A DNA stretch of 64,000 nt from Primulina eburnea (GCF_022965805.1 NC_133101.1:23770868-23834867); one strand, 5' to 3'. Numbered from the stretch's first letter, positions 33,622 to 45,902 are shown. Notes: generated from the sequence alone by a model not told the origin. A program made the numbers and translations.

Positions 33622-34727
33622 TGTTAGAGTAGATGCCCTGCAAGCCAACTGTTGACTAGGGATTTTATTGACTCAAGTGTAATAAACAATCTTTATTTTA
33701 ATATAATTTAACTTTTTATGGTCTTTTTATACTTTATCTGTATAACCATGCAAACAGCATAGATAAAGTCCTTGATTATGCTTTAATACAAATGAATCGT
33801 AATTCGATGTTGAAACTCATTTGTAAACACTGCATATTCTAAATTCGTTCCTAGTCGATTCAGCCGCCTAAAACATGGATAAAGGTCGCTTGAGCTCGAG
33901 ACTAGCATCTGTGATGTTGTGTACTGCGTTTCTTGGTAAGGGCATAGAGATGTCCAAACATGCAGATGGGTAGTCATATGATGATTATACCGAACAACCC
34001 TCCCTCGGACATTCCAAGTGGTTATCATTCATCGAGAGGATAAGTCCGTGGTTATGATTGTATACCATTAGTCCTTATGACCCGGGACAACACTGAGGCT
34101 CTATATGCTAGGGCTGTGCTTTGACTCGTTTACCGGCTCCAGGAGAGTCATCAGGTGGCGAGGTTGGGTACAGTTGCGACACATATAGGAGCCAGTGCAT
34201 TGTAGTCGGGGATTCACCGCTCACTTACGGGTGTGGATATCCTATGTGATCTAATGAAATAATAGTGCATGGAATCTCTGGCCAGAGTATGAGATGTACG
34301 TTAGAGAAGGAGTTCTCAAAATAGTACACGCGATGCCACTATTATAGTTATCACATAGTTATCGAATTATTATGCAACCCTCGATGAACCAATGGTTGCA
34401 GATTCGATCGGGATATATGAGATGAAGGGACCGTACTGTACGCTAATCATAATCGACTGGTTCTTGCAGGCACTATCAGTGATACCTAGGGGATCATGGG
34501 GCGATGCTACTAGACGCTCTTACCATGATCCGATGGGTGCAATCAGAAATGAGTTCTGACATTCTTGATCAAGGTGTTGATGAAAAGAATGGGGCTAACT
34601 AGGGTAAGCCCGAATAAAGGATTATGTCCTGAATCACAAAGTGTTGTGAACCCACGGCTAGCTGTATCCCTGAACCATTGAGGGTCACACAAGTACTGGA
34701 TTGTTTGTTCCCGTTGAGAGAATAAAT

Positions 34728-34950
34728 TCAAGAAGTTGAATTTATATTATATAGTAAATTCAAGGAGTTGAATTTATGATAATTAAATTTTGAGAGAATA
34801 AATTCAAGGAGTTGAATTTATAAAATTTGAGAATTTAATTTATTAAACTCAAATGTTGGGTTTATTAAATATCAAATTTTGGAGGTGATAAAAATTCAAG
34901 GAGTTGAATTTATAATTTAAATAACAAATTCAAATATTGAATTTATAATG
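34728..34950 (+). promoter_or_regulatory. array of AAATTCAA/TTGAATTT inverted repeats, left LTR
   Basis: Five sites of the form AAATTCAA-gap-TTGAATTTA with a gap of three or four bases (most often GGAG), plus two related ones (ACTCAA..TTGGGT and CTCAAAAGTTGAG). The array ends about 215 bp upstream of TATAAATA. The same array is at 42015-42237 in the right LTR. Confidence 0.8.
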
Positions 34951-35165
34951 TATTTAATTTATTAATCTCAAAAGTTGAGTTTATTAATTAATAAATTAAA
35001 TATGGTGGGTAATATGTTTAATGGGCTTGTAGGAGTACAAGTCCAACATAATAAATAATTAAAGTTTTAATGAGCTTTAATTAAATTAATTAAACTAGTT
35101 GGACTAGCCTAATTAATTAAATCAAGCTCATTAATGTTAATTATGTAATTAGGTTATTATTTTAT

Positions 35166-35173
35166 TATAAATA
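35166..35173 (+). promoter_or_regulatory. TATA box of left copia LTR
   Basis: TATAAATA, followed about 40-50 bp later by CACAACAAGACC, a plausible transcript start region. The matching box in the right LTR is at 42453-42460. Confidence 0.7.
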
Positions 35174-35600
35174 ATACTAAACCTAGCACACCCCACAACA
35201 AGACCTCACCTAAGCCTCCACTCAAGATTAAAAATCGGCCAACCTTTTTCAAGAGAAAAAAAAAAATTTTGGTGCCGTCTCTCAATTGTTTTCTCTCCTA
35301 CGCAAAAATCTTCCAGATTTTCTAGTGCAAATTGGAAGAGGAACATACTATCTAGTCGTGGACTTGATAGAAGGATTTCTTTGAAGAAAGTTCGTAGGGA
35401 ATCATCAAGAGCCAGATCTGTAATAACGGATCGGTTGGTGTCCAGTGAATTAAATTCACAAAGGTATAATCTTTAACATCCTATGAATGTTTTGTTAAAT
35501 CATACGAGCGCCGAAAGCAATATTATTTTGTTTTTCAAAATAAAATAAAAATTTTAAATCTTCCGCTGCGTTTGGGCGTGTAGAAAACCAGATCCAACAG

Positions 35601-35613
35601 TGGTATCAGAGCC
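35601..35613 (+). promoter_or_regulatory. primer binding site of young copia element
   Basis: TGGTATCAGAGCC, one base after the LTR, complementary to initiator tRNA-Met. Confidence 0.9.
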
Positions 35614-35749
35614 AGGTTTTCTAAATCGTATGGTTTTGATATATTGAATAATTTATTTCTAACCACACAAGAAAATTTTTCAGAAAATTTAGCACCACGA
35701 AAATTTATTTTTCCAGATTTTCGAAAAAAAAAAAAAATTAATTAATCTG

Positions 35750-35960
35750 CCCGGAACTGTTCCGGGCAGTCCGTGCGCGCAGGGCCGCGCACGGCACGGC
35801 GCTAGCGCAGGCGCCTGACGCCTGCGCGCACCGCGCTAGCGCAGGCGTCGGACGCCTGCGCGCGGCGTCGGCGCGCCTGTGCGCTCCGCGCTAGCGCAGG
35901 CGTGCGACGCCGAAACGTTCGGGCAGCGGGCGGGCATTGGGCGGGCGGCTGCCCGGGAGC
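35750..35960 (+). promoter_or_regulatory. GC-rich palindromic leader of copia element
   Basis: An island of high GC in AT-rich surroundings. It has CCCGGAACTGTTCCGGG, three copies of CGCGCTAGCGCAGGCG and the perfect inverted repeat GCAGGCGTCGGACGCCTGC. It lies 140-350 bases after the primer site, where retroelement RNAs often carry dimerisation or packaging structures. Such a role here is inference. The short minus-strand open frame through it is a by-product of composition. Confidence 0.7.
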
Positions 35961-37440
35961 GTCTCGGGAAGCGCGCTGAATAATGGGCTTGAATTGTTTG
36001 GGCCTGGGGTGCGATTTTCTGATTTTTCAAAATTATGGGGAAAATTGATATTTTTGAAATTGATTCAATTTTTATTTTGGAAAATTAATTTTTGGAAAAT
36101 TAATAATTTTCTTGTAAAATAAATAATTAGAATATGATTTTAATTATTTATGGTAAAAATGAGTTTTATAAGAAATCAATTATTATTGATTTAATTGGAA
36201 ATTAAATAAAAGAGTTTATTTAATTTATTAAATTCTTTAATAATTGTGGTGGTTAGTGATAAAATTATTAGATATATGATTTATCAATTAATTAAATTGT
36301 TTAATTAAATTGATGTTAATATTTGATATTAAATGCATGAAGGATGATCGAGAGCCTTGACCAATGTGTTAGGTGTATGTTAGGATATTTTACTGTTTTT
36401 ATTCAATTTTATAATATTTGATATTATTAAAGTGGGCCTGGTTTATGGCCCGTTCCCACCCCCATGAGATGTATCCCTTATGTGCCATGGCTATTCAAAT
36501 GTAATAATTAGAAATAGTGGGAGATCAAGATTGGAAGATGGTGGGCCCGATGATCAAGATGAAGACATGTAAAATATTGGAAGCTTTTGTAATAAGTTGC
36601 ATTTGCATCCCTGCATTCACCTAGGTTTGGACCTGGATCCATGTATGGCTCACATGGATCTAATAGTGTTGGCAATCGATCATCCTTATTTATTATTGTT
36701 GAATGTCATATTATGATATATGTGATATATAGTAATATGCATGTATGTATATTATTAGATAATATAGTTGAATGAATCCGGCAAACATACAAACTCGTGG
36801 CACGCGATTTTCAAATTAAAATGATGAGACAATTTTTAAATTAAAATCCCTCATTTTGAATATGATTCAAAATTTATATCAAACCGGAAAAGTAAAAATT
36901 AAAAGAGTTTAATTTTTTCTTGCCTTCCATCAACCGTGGTTGCATGTTGATCGCTACCCGCGGACATTGTCTGGCTCATATTATTGGGGAGGCATGTACG
37001 CCGGAAAGCTGTGACTTCCACCGGACATATGATGTGAATTGAGTGGAACTCCCATGACTTCGGCTCATATTATTGGGGGAACTCATGGCGACCGTCTACT
37101 ACAATTCAATATTGATGGGTCGGTTTGACACGCGAAAATAAACGGCGTCATATTATTGGGTCCTTATTAAACGTGAGGCAAAACACGCGGAGGTTGCATA
37201 GAGATGCAATTGGATTCTACCTTTTAGAAATTATAATTGGCTGATATTATTCGGGATTATAATTTGTTAATTGGACTCTACGTGCCCACTAAGGAAATAC
37301 GATTTCCCTTTTTCATCAGAGGGTGGTGAAAATGTCAAAATAGTAGGAGGGAGATTTATAAAATAAAATCCATATTTTATATCTTAAAATTATTTTAAAA
37401 TAATCAGCAACTATTATTCTGTTTCCGTATCAGTATATTT
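35961..37440 (+). other. long non-coding leader of copia element, with repeated motif
   Basis: No reading frame of note. GGCTCATATTATTGGGG or a close variant occurs at about 36973, 37062, 37144 and 37239, spaced 82-95 bp, each at the end of a unit with a similar layout. I cannot assign a function. Confidence 0.6.
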
Positions 37441-38190
37441 TTGATTTCGTCACGTAATCAATTGTTTATTAACAAGCTAATCGAATCTAATTTTCAAGAC
37501 TGGTTTGGAAAATTGTTCTGAATTCAGAGAAAATGGCAGACACACTAATGTCAGTCCTGTTGAACTGACAAAACATGCAAGATGGTAGGACCATAGTATG
37601 CAAGCTAAAGTGTAACATGCTCGCTTTTACGTCAAACGAGCTGTAGGGACAGTTTGAGGAAAATTGGAATGCTGCTGACATTCGAATGCTCGTGCAAGAG
37701 TTGCATGGTGCATGAAACTATGCACACCACTTTCAATGAGCTCATGACTACACGCACGCAAGACAGGGCTTTGGTCCATGAGCATGGTGTACGTATGACT
37801 GGGCTTGCTAAGAATGTGGTGTGTCTGGAATATGTGATTCCTAACGAGTTACTAGATAACATCAATTTGTTGTCTTTCTCTTCCTCATTTGACGGGGTTA
37901 TGGTGAATTGAATAAGATAGATGTTAGCCTTGAAGAGCTAATCAATACGCTTATAACTTATTAGATCACCATAAAACAGGGAATTGTTGTTTTTCTAATG
38001 GGCCTCTCATCAGACGAAAAATAGCCCATAAGGTAAGGGAAAGAAATGTTCTGTCCCTCACAAGAAAAACAATCCCAATAAGAGGCAAACTCTGAAGGAC
38101 ACTTAAAGGGCCTACAAAGCTCGATAAGTCAGAACATACTTATTACACTGCAAGAAGTCCGGACATAAGAAATTGTATGCGCCAGAAATG
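37441..38190 (+). pseudogene. copia gag remnant
   Basis: Broken capsid sequence. The clearest part is 37654-37911, reading MLVQELHGA in one frame and VHEHGVRMTGLAKN, then VIPNELLDNINLLSFSSSFD in another, matching the copia gag region that has LV.EH.L.M and L..S.P..Y. After 37915 it needs several frame changes (LEELI.TLIT) and the knuckle region is not intact (a Lys-rich stretch at about 38040-38150). Confidence 0.65.
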
Positions 38191-38198
38191 TTCTGGAA

Positions 38199-39072
38199 AT
38201 GATAAGTGAATGTCCAAATAAACATGATTTCAACAGCAAAAGAAAGTTAGATGACCCTAATCCCACACAAATATGGCACGCTAGACTAGGTCATATTTCC
38301 TCAAGAAGGATGCACAAACTAGTGGGAGAAGGCATGTTTGACTCGTCAGACATAAATTCTCTACCTGCTTGTAAATCCTGTATAAAAGGAAAAATGACTA
38401 AGACTCCATTCGATGGAAACGTGGAACGTGTGCATGGTCTACTGGATTTGATCCACACAGACGTTTGTGGCCCGCTAAGTGTTAGCACAAAATATGGGCA
38501 ATCCTACTTGGCTACCTTTACCGATGACCATTCGAGATATGGGTGTGTTTATTTGATAAAACACAAATCTGAAGCATTTGAAAGGTTCAAAGAATTCAGA
38601 TCTGAAGTAGGAAAACCAGCTAGAAAGAAGTATTAAGGCATTTCGATCTGATCGAAGTGGAGAATACTTGAGTGCTGAATTTTTGAGTTATCTAAAAGAG
38701 AATGTGATTCTCTCACAGTGGACTCCACCTGCAACACCACAATTGAATGGTGTTTCTGAACATTGTAAACGAACCGTGTTGGACATGGTTCGATCAATGA
38801 TGAGATTCACTGAATTGCCTACATCGTTTTGGGGATTTGCGCTTGAAACTGCGGCAATGTTGTTGAATAATGTCTATATTAAAGCAGTGGATAAAACACC
38901 ATATGAGATATGGATGGGTAAAACTCCCAAATATTCTTACATGAGAATATGGGGATGTCCTGCTTACGTGAAGCAGACAGTGGGAGACAAATTGGATAGT
39001 AGATCCACTTTGTGCTACTTTGTAGGATATCCAAAAGAATTCTGTTGGATATTATTTCTATCATCCCAATGA
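38199..39072 (+). pseudogene. copia integrase
   Basis: GAG-pre-integrase and integrase core. HHCC zinc region: WHARLGHISSRRMHKL and CKSCIKGK. Catalytic residues in LIHTDVCGPL and, after a frame change near 38630, in FRSDRSGEYL and TPQLNGVSEHCKRT. The downstream block TPYEIWMGKTPKYSYMRIWG is normal. A break at 38634 (stop after ARKKY) and another near 39070 split it. Confidence 0.88.
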
Positions 39073-39078
39073 AGCAAA

Positions 39079-40908
39079 ATGTTTGTTTCAAGAAATGCCA
39101 CCTTTTTGGAAAGGGAGTTTCTATTAGATAGAAAAGGCAAGATGATAGAACTTGAAGAAATTCAAGATACTCCCTCAACTATAGTAGTTGAACTTAATCC
39201 CCAACAACCGGTAGTTGAAGTACAAGCTCTTAGAAGGTCTGATAGGGTTATTAGACCACCTGCAAGATATATGCTTATTCATGAACAAGGCCATGATGAG
39301 TCTTGTGTTGGATGTGATCTAATGAATTTCAAAGAAGCAATATCTGATACTGATTCAACCAAATGGCTTGAAGCCATGCAGTCACAAATGGACTCTATAT
39401 ATCCAAATCAAGTCTGGACATTAGTGGATCCACCTGAGGGAATCGTTCTCATAGGATGCAAATGGATCTACAAAATAAAGCTTGTGACGGATGGGAAGGT
39501 AGTGACCTTCAAAGCAAGACTGGTTGCAAAAAGGTTATACTCAAAGACAATGAGTTGACTATGAGGAGACTTTTTCACCAGTTACTATGATTAAGTCCAT
39601 TAGAATACTACTAGCCACAGCATCATGGTATGACTATGAGATTTGGCAAATGGATGTAAAGACTGCATTCCTCAATGGAGACATCAAAAAGAAAATTTAT
39701 ATGTCTCAACCTGAGGGATACACATCAGTAGGAAGTGAGCATAAGGTATGCAAACTTCAGAGATCAATATATGGTCTCAAGCAGACATCAAGGAGGTGGA
39801 ACCTCAGATTTGATAGCACTATCAAAGAGTTTGGTTTTGCTAAGAATCCTAAGGAACCATGCGTGTACAAGAAAGTTAGTGGGAGTGTAGTGACATTCCT
39901 AGTACTTTATGTTGATGACATCCTGCTCATTGGGAATGATGTAGGATTACTGCAATCAACTAAAGTATGGTTAGCAAGTAAATTCCCCATGAAAGACATG
40001 GGTGAAACATCCTACGTATTGGGAATACAAATCTATAGAGATAGATCAAAGAGGATGCTCGGACTCACCCAAGCCACCTATATCGATACCATTATTAAAC
40101 GATTCTCTATGGAAGAGTCCAAGAGAAGATACTTACCAATGTGTCATGGTATTACTCTATCTAAAGCTATGTGTCCCAAAACTGATGAAGAGATAGAGAT
40201 GATGACACGTATTCCATATGCGTCTGCCATTGGTAGTATCATGTATGGTATGATATCGACACGTCCTGATGTTGCTTACGCTCTGAGTGTTACAAGCAGA
40301 TATCAAGCGAACCCTGGTCCAATGCATTGGAAGGCCGTGAAAGATATTCTTAAGTACTTGAGAAGGACTAAGAATTTGTTCATGGTCTATGGGGGTGGAG
40401 AATTGAAATTGGAAGGCTACACTGATTCTAGCTTCCAATGTGACGTAGATGATTCGAAATCGACCTCTGGTTTTGTGTTCATGCTTAATGGTGCGGCTGT
40501 CTCTTGGAAGAGTTCCAAGCAAGACACCGTTGCGGATTCCACCACTGAAGCTGAATACGTTGCTGCATCAGCTGCAGCCAAAGAGGCAGTTTGGATGAGG
40601 AATTTTGTCCAAGAGTTGGGCGTCATTCCTAATGGAGTTGATCCAGTCCCGGTGTACTGCGACAACACTGGTGCCATTGCGAAAGCAAAGGAACCAAGGT
40701 CTCATCAAAGATCCAAACATATACTGAGGAAGTTCCACATCATCCGGGAGATTGTGGGAAGAGGAGATATATCAGTTGAAAGAGTCGCCTCTGCAGATAA
40801 TATTGCTGATCCACTTACATAGCCCTTGCCAGGACCATTGTTTGAGAAGCATCGCGAAGCAATGGGATTAAAGTTTATGGGTAGTTGGCTCTAGGGCAAG
40901 TGGGAGAT
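39079..40908 (+). pseudogene. copia reverse transcriptase and RNase H
   Basis: 39079-39558 carries the linker and the RT start (RPPARYM, W.EAMQSQMDSI, GCKWIYKIK, FKARLVAK). A frame change at about 39540-39585 interrupts the part that should hold the EETFSPV block. 39587-40822 is open for 411 codons: WQMDVKTAFLNGDI, LYVDDILLIGND (catalytic YVDD intact), SRPDVAYAL-type region and RNase H with EGYTDSSFQ, STTEAEYVA and DNTGAI. A stop (TAG) replaces the usual Lys in ADPLTKPL at 40820, followed by readable tail sequence to near 40893. Confidence 0.9.
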
Positions 40909-42886
40909 TGTTAGAGTAGATGCCCTGCAAGCCAACTGTTGGCTAGGGATTTTATTGACTCAAGTGTAATAAACAATCTTTATTTTAATATAATTTAACT
41001 TTTTATGGTCTTTTTATACTTTATCTGTATACCCATGCAAACAGCATATATAAAGTCCTTGATTATGCTTTAATACAAATGAATCGTAATTCGATGTTGA
41101 AACTCATTTGTAAACACTGCATATTCTAAATTCGTTCCTAGTCGATTCAGCCGCCTAAAACATGGATAAAGGTCGCTTGAGCTCGAGACTAGCATGTGTG
41201 ATGTTGTGTACTGCGTTTCTTGGTAAGGGCATAGAGATGTCCAAACATGCAGATGGGTAGTCATATGATGATTATACCGAACAACCCTCCCTCGGACTTT
41301 CCAAGTGGTTATCATTCATCGAGAGGATAAGTCCGTGGTTATGATTGTATACCATTAGTCCTTATGACCCGGGACAACACTGAGGCTCTATATGCTAGGG
41401 CTGTGCTTTGACTCGTTTACCGGCTCCAGGAGAGTCATCAGGTGGCGAGGTTGGGTACAGTTGCGACACATATAGGAGCCAGTGCATTGTAGTCGGGGAT
41501 TCACCGCTCACCTACGGGTGTGGATATCCTATGTGATCTAATGAAATAATAGTGCATGGAATCTCTGGCCAGAGTATGAGATGTACGTTAGAGAAGGAGT
41601 TCTCAAAATAGTACACGCGATGCCACTATTATAGTTATCACATAGTTATCGAATTATTATGCAACCCTCGATGAACCAATGGTTGCAGATTCGATCGGGA
41701 TATATGAGATGAAGGGACCGTACTGTACGCTAATCATAATCGACTGGTTCTTGCAGGCACTATCAGTGATACCTAGGGGATCATGGGGCGATGCTACTAG
41801 ACGCTCTTACCATGATCCGATGGGTGCAATCAGAAATGAGTTCTGACATTCTTGATCAAGGTGTTGATGAAAAGAATGGGGCTAACTAGGGTAAGCCCGA
41901 ATAAAGGATTATGTCCTGAATCACAAAGTGTTGTGAACCCACGGCTAGCTGTATCCCTGAACCATTGAGGGTCACACAAGTACTGGATTGTTTGTTCCCG
42001 TTGAGAGAATAAATTCAAGAAGTTGAATTTATATTATATAGTAAATTCAAGGAGTTGAATTTATGATAATTAAATTTTGAGAGAATAAATTCAAGGAGTT
42101 GAATTTATAAAATTTGAGAATTTAATTTATTAAACTCAAATGTTGGGTTTATTAAATATCAAATTTTGGAGGTGATAAAAATTCAAGGAGTTGAATTTAT
42201 AATTTAAATAACAAATTCAAATATTGAATTTATAATGTATTTAATTTATTAATCTCAAAAGTTGAGTTTATTAATTAATAAATTAAATATGGTGGGTAAT
42301 ATGTTTAATGGGCTTGTAGGAGTACAAGTCCAACATAATAAATAATTAAAGTTTTAATGGGCTTTAATTAAATTAATTAAACTAGTTGGACTAGCCCAAT
42401 TAATTAAATCAAGCCCATTAATGTTAATTATGTAATTAGATTATTATTTTATTATAAATAATACTAAACCTAGCACACCCCACAACAAGACCTCACGTAA
42501 GCCTCCACTCAAGATTAAAAATCGGCCAACCTTTTTGAAGAGAAAAAAAAAAATTTTGGTGCCGTCTCTCAATTGTTTTCTCTCCTACGCAAAAATCTTC
42601 CAGATTTTCTAGTGCAAATTGGAAGAGGAACATACTATCTAGTCGTGGACTTGATAGAAGGATTTCTTTGAAGAAAGTTCGTAGGGAATCATCAAGAGCC
42701 AGATCTGTAATAACGGATCGGTTGGTGTCCAGTGAATTAAATTCACAAAGGTATAATCTTTAACATCCTATGAATGTTTTGTTAAATCATACGAGCGCCG
42801 AAAGCAATATTATTTTGTTTTTCAAAATAAAATAAAAATTTTAAATCTTCCGCTGCGTTTGGGCGTGTAGAAAACCAGATCCAACA
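40909..42886 (+). repeat. right LTR of young copia element
   Basis: Same length and layout as the left LTR; array at 42015-42237 and TATA box at 42453-42460. Ends in CCAACA, followed by the duplication TGTAG at 42887-42891. Confidence 0.94.
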
Positions 42887-42891
42887 TGTAG

Positions 42892-43246
42892 GCGTTGTGA
42901 GTTAATGGTGATACAGTCATTCACATTTCCTCTAGTCTTGAACATCATTAAATTATGAGAGCCTGATCTAATTAATGTATACGATAATAAAACACCTGCT
43001 TTAATTATAAAACCTAGAAAGTTGCACTTAGATATGTACACATTCAGACGCATGTGAACGACCTGAAAAGCCAAATGCTTTTAACGATTTGATATATTAT
43101 GAAATGTTCTATACATATAAGATTCATGGCGTATACCGATATCACATTTTGCAAGCTTAACTATGGGGGGTAATGAATTCAAACTTACTGTATTACCTCC
43201 ATTCCTCGAATGAAAAAAAAAAAACAAAGTTATATTTTTTAAAGTA
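42892..43246. other. unassigned, probable flippase intron
   Basis: Lies between the copia insertion and the N-terminal flippase exon. No coding sequence recognised on either strand. Confidence 0.4.
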
Positions 43247-43700
43247 CTAAATCCTCTGGAACGTCAAAATAAGAAATGGGACAAGGGAAACCGTTCTCCC
43301 AAAGACAGCAAGCGGGGGAAGCTGGTTCAAAGCAGCAATGGCTAGAAAATACAAATGACCAACTCGATGGAACTGAATAAAAATATTCTTATGCAAGAAA
43401 TTAAGGAATGTATATTTACTGGTCCGGATCTCATTCCCGGAAAAATCATCCTTTTCATTAGTCTTTTTGGGATCATTGATATGGATAAACCTGGTGTTAT
43501 CATGATGATTTGTGCTCTCGACAAGCTGCATGATTATCTGAAGGAATCTTTCAGACCTTCGTGACTTGTTCAAGTTGTCCTGCACCCGATAAGAAGCACC
43601 AGAAACTTCCAGGTCACTAATATCAAGCCATGAATCATCGTTTTGGCTATGTTTTTTCAATCATAATATAATGTCATCATATGATTATGGATTAAATTTC
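43247..43700 (-). pseudogene. captured P4-ATPase (ALA1-like flippase) fragment, N-terminal exon
   Basis: N-terminus of a phospholipid-transporting P4-ATPase, a flippase that moves lipids across membranes. Minus strand: RFIHINDPKKTNEKDDFSGN, EIRTSKYTFLNFLHKNIF, then the first membrane region HRVGHLYFLAIAALNQLPPL and AVFGRTVSLVPF. These are the hallmark N-terminal sequences of ALA1-type plant flippases. The frame is open for 137 codons and then ends (FQRI, stop) before the usual KD.YEDW.RHRSD block. It lacks the DKTGT phosphorylation site. Captured fragment, not a functional gene. Confidence 0.85.
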
Positions 43701-44461
43701 GATGTATTCCATGCCGACACCCTCTCAGACTGAACTCAAGAAGCACATTTGATCCATGGCTTGAAATCATTTATAGCTGAAACAACCGTCATATCCTCAA
43801 CAAGGATCGTGCTTTAGAATTCCAAAACGTGCTGATGTATCTTAATCCCTTGTAGACCACTTCGTTAAGCTCTCATCACCTTGTGCATGGGTATGTGAGG
43901 CGAGCAAGAATTTATTATTGCCTCAAATGATATAGCCCCGTTGGGACGGACGAAATCTTATAAACGTCTATAGAAGTAAGCACAAAATTGTTAAACTAAT
44001 TAACCGATGAAATTGAGTTACTTTGGAATTTTGATTCCTTACATTCTGAGTTTTTTTTTTTTTAAAAAAAAACTATGTTAAATTGGTTTATTAGGCTCGA
44101 TTTTTGTGGTTATTATTTAATTCAGTTATTCAAAATAAACTTGTTTTTTTAAATAAAAAAACTATAATTAATTAATAATTTTTAAAATAAATACATAGAT
44201 ATAGGTGTCCATTTATCGCTAAATTTACACCTCATCTTCTTCAAATTTAATTCATATATGCACAAAGCCGAAAATTGTGTGTATATAAAAATACACACAA
44301 TTGAAATTATATGCAACCGAAATATCATAATTTTTTTTAAATAACATAGACTACATAGTAGAATGTAAAAATACATGTCTTCTCAATAAATAAATATATT
44401 CAAATTTAGACGGAAGACAACACGGAAGCAACCGAAATATCATAATTTTTTTTAAATAACT
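43701..44461. other. AT-rich Helitron interior with a 33-bp direct repeat
   Basis: No gene recognised. GCAACCGAAATATCATAATT with its extension to AAATAAC occurs at 44313-44345 and again at 44427-44460, 114 bp apart. Confidence 0.5.
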
Positions 44462-45069
44462 GTTCTTTGTATCATTGTTCCCATGGAATATTTCACCCTA
44501 CATGTGGGGACAGTGCCTCCATGTGTAGATCCAGGGTCCAGATTTAACCACAATTACATGGGGTCCACTATTTTTTTTAAATCACAAATATGGCTAAATC
44601 TGGACCATCTAAATCCTGTGGGACAGTGCCCCTACCCAGGTAGGATCGAACCATCCGTTACCCATGGGTCAAGCCAATTTCTGAGAAATGAAGTGATTTT
44701 TTATCGGGTAAATTATTCTTGTTTATAATCTGTTCCAATGTTACATTTTGGGCCTGGGCTAATATTTTTGACCGCTTATTAATCATTTCATTGTCTCGAC
44801 ACTTTATGCACGTGGATCTTCTCACCCTCAAAACACTCACAGCTTTTCATTTTTTGCCCTTGCCGTCGCCTGCTTCCGTGTTGTCTTCGACGCCAATCCA
44901 TCACTGCTCGCATAATATTATATGCGGATATAAACCCCTCTTCAATGTCTAAATTTTAGACCAACCCGATAAATAATCACTTCATTTCTCAGAAATTGGC
45001 TTGACCCAGGGACGGATCCAGGAATAAGAGTTGGGGGGACTTGAACTCAATATGATAAGTTATATATTA

Positions 45070-45563
45070 TTAAAAAAATTTTACATTAGATGAATTAACA
45101 TCATTTAGGAAAAGAAAACAATAGAAACAATATGCCTTATTTGTTGAAGGCGAATACTCTAACCAATAAAATTTCTGAAACCATTTTTTCTGAAAACGAC
45201 GATTCTGGCTTCCAAATTGTGTACCTGGATACTCCAACATATCTGGTTGATAAGGCCCCATATTTAGATATGAACGTCTTATTTTATCTCGTACATTAAC
45301 ATGATATTCACATATCTGTTTTCATTTTCCCGGATCTCGTTCAATAAAAGTAGACGAAGACTGATGATCGTCTCTAGGAGAGGAACATGAAGGAATTTGG
45401 ATATTGGAAATAGAAGACTTTCACTGGATTGATGTTGCATTGTAAGGACCATAGGAATTGAAGTATCTTCACTAGCTTGACGATCTCTCTTCTTAAAGAA
45501 AGAGGATATCAATGTTTTTCCTTTCTTTGCAGCAGATTGATGTTCCATTTTGAAATAGTTCAA
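45070..45563 (-). pseudogene. hAT transposase N-terminal remnant (TTF-type zinc finger)
   Basis: On the minus strand: KKGKTLISSFFKKRD (about 45530), then after a break GPYQPDMLEYPGTQFGSQNR, RFQKKWFQKFYWLEYS and AYCFYCFLF. This is the TTF-type zinc finger start of ZMYM1/DUF4371-like hAT proteins (KGPCQP..H.FP, W...WLEYS, CFYCYLF). The catalytic core and dimerisation domain are missing. Confidence 0.8.
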
Positions 45564-45902
45564 GTTATAATCCTAAACAAGAATAAAATAATTATTAAAC
45601 AAATAAACAAGTAATAGTCAATCAACAACTCAACAATAAATAATCAAGAAACCACAAATCACGCACAGAGAAGCTATAAAAAACAAAATAAAAAATGTAT
45701 AGCCAATTCTTACCTAGATTGTTGCCTTGCCGATGAGAAATTCGATTTCTTCGGGAGTCCGCAATTCTATTCTGTCGCTAAAGGGCTTGGGACTTGGGAG
45801 AGAAATTTTGTAGAATTGAGGTGGGGCGGATCAGAGGATATGGGATGAATTTGGTCTCATCTTTGTAAATGGACGGGACTTGATTAGACTAAGACATTGA
45901 TG

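Larger units (their letters stand above)
33622..35599 (+). repeat. left LTR of young copia element
   Basis: Starts TGTTAGAGTAGATG and ends CCAGATCCAACA. Palindrome array at 34728-34950, TATA box at 35166-35173, pyrimidine- and A-rich untranslated part after it. Confidence 0.94.
33622..42886 (+). mobile_element. young Ty1-copia element with decayed coding region
   Basis: A 9.3 kb plus-strand copia element with LTRs of exactly 1978 bp differing at 12 positions by my count (about 0.6 %). The TSD is TGTAG (33617-33621, 42887-42891), the primer site is at 35601 and a purine tract precedes the right LTR (AAGTGGGAGA). It has a 1.8 kb structured non-coding leader, a badly broken gag and a pol in at least four frames. 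At 1.3e-8 per site per year this suggests about 0.2 million years. It splits the captured flippase fragments of the Helitron. Confidence 0.94.

Noticed and set aside
35836..36030. Minus-strand Arg/Ala-rich open frame in the GC island
   Set aside because: It is a composition effect of the GC-rich copia leader; no start context or homology.
43247..43660. A functional flippase gene
   Set aside because: Only the N-terminus and one internal fragment exist, with stops, no DKTGT site and no membrane domain after the first helices.
45070..45261. A full hAT transposase gene
   Set aside because: The element is 1.1 kb and holds only the zinc-finger start in broken frames.
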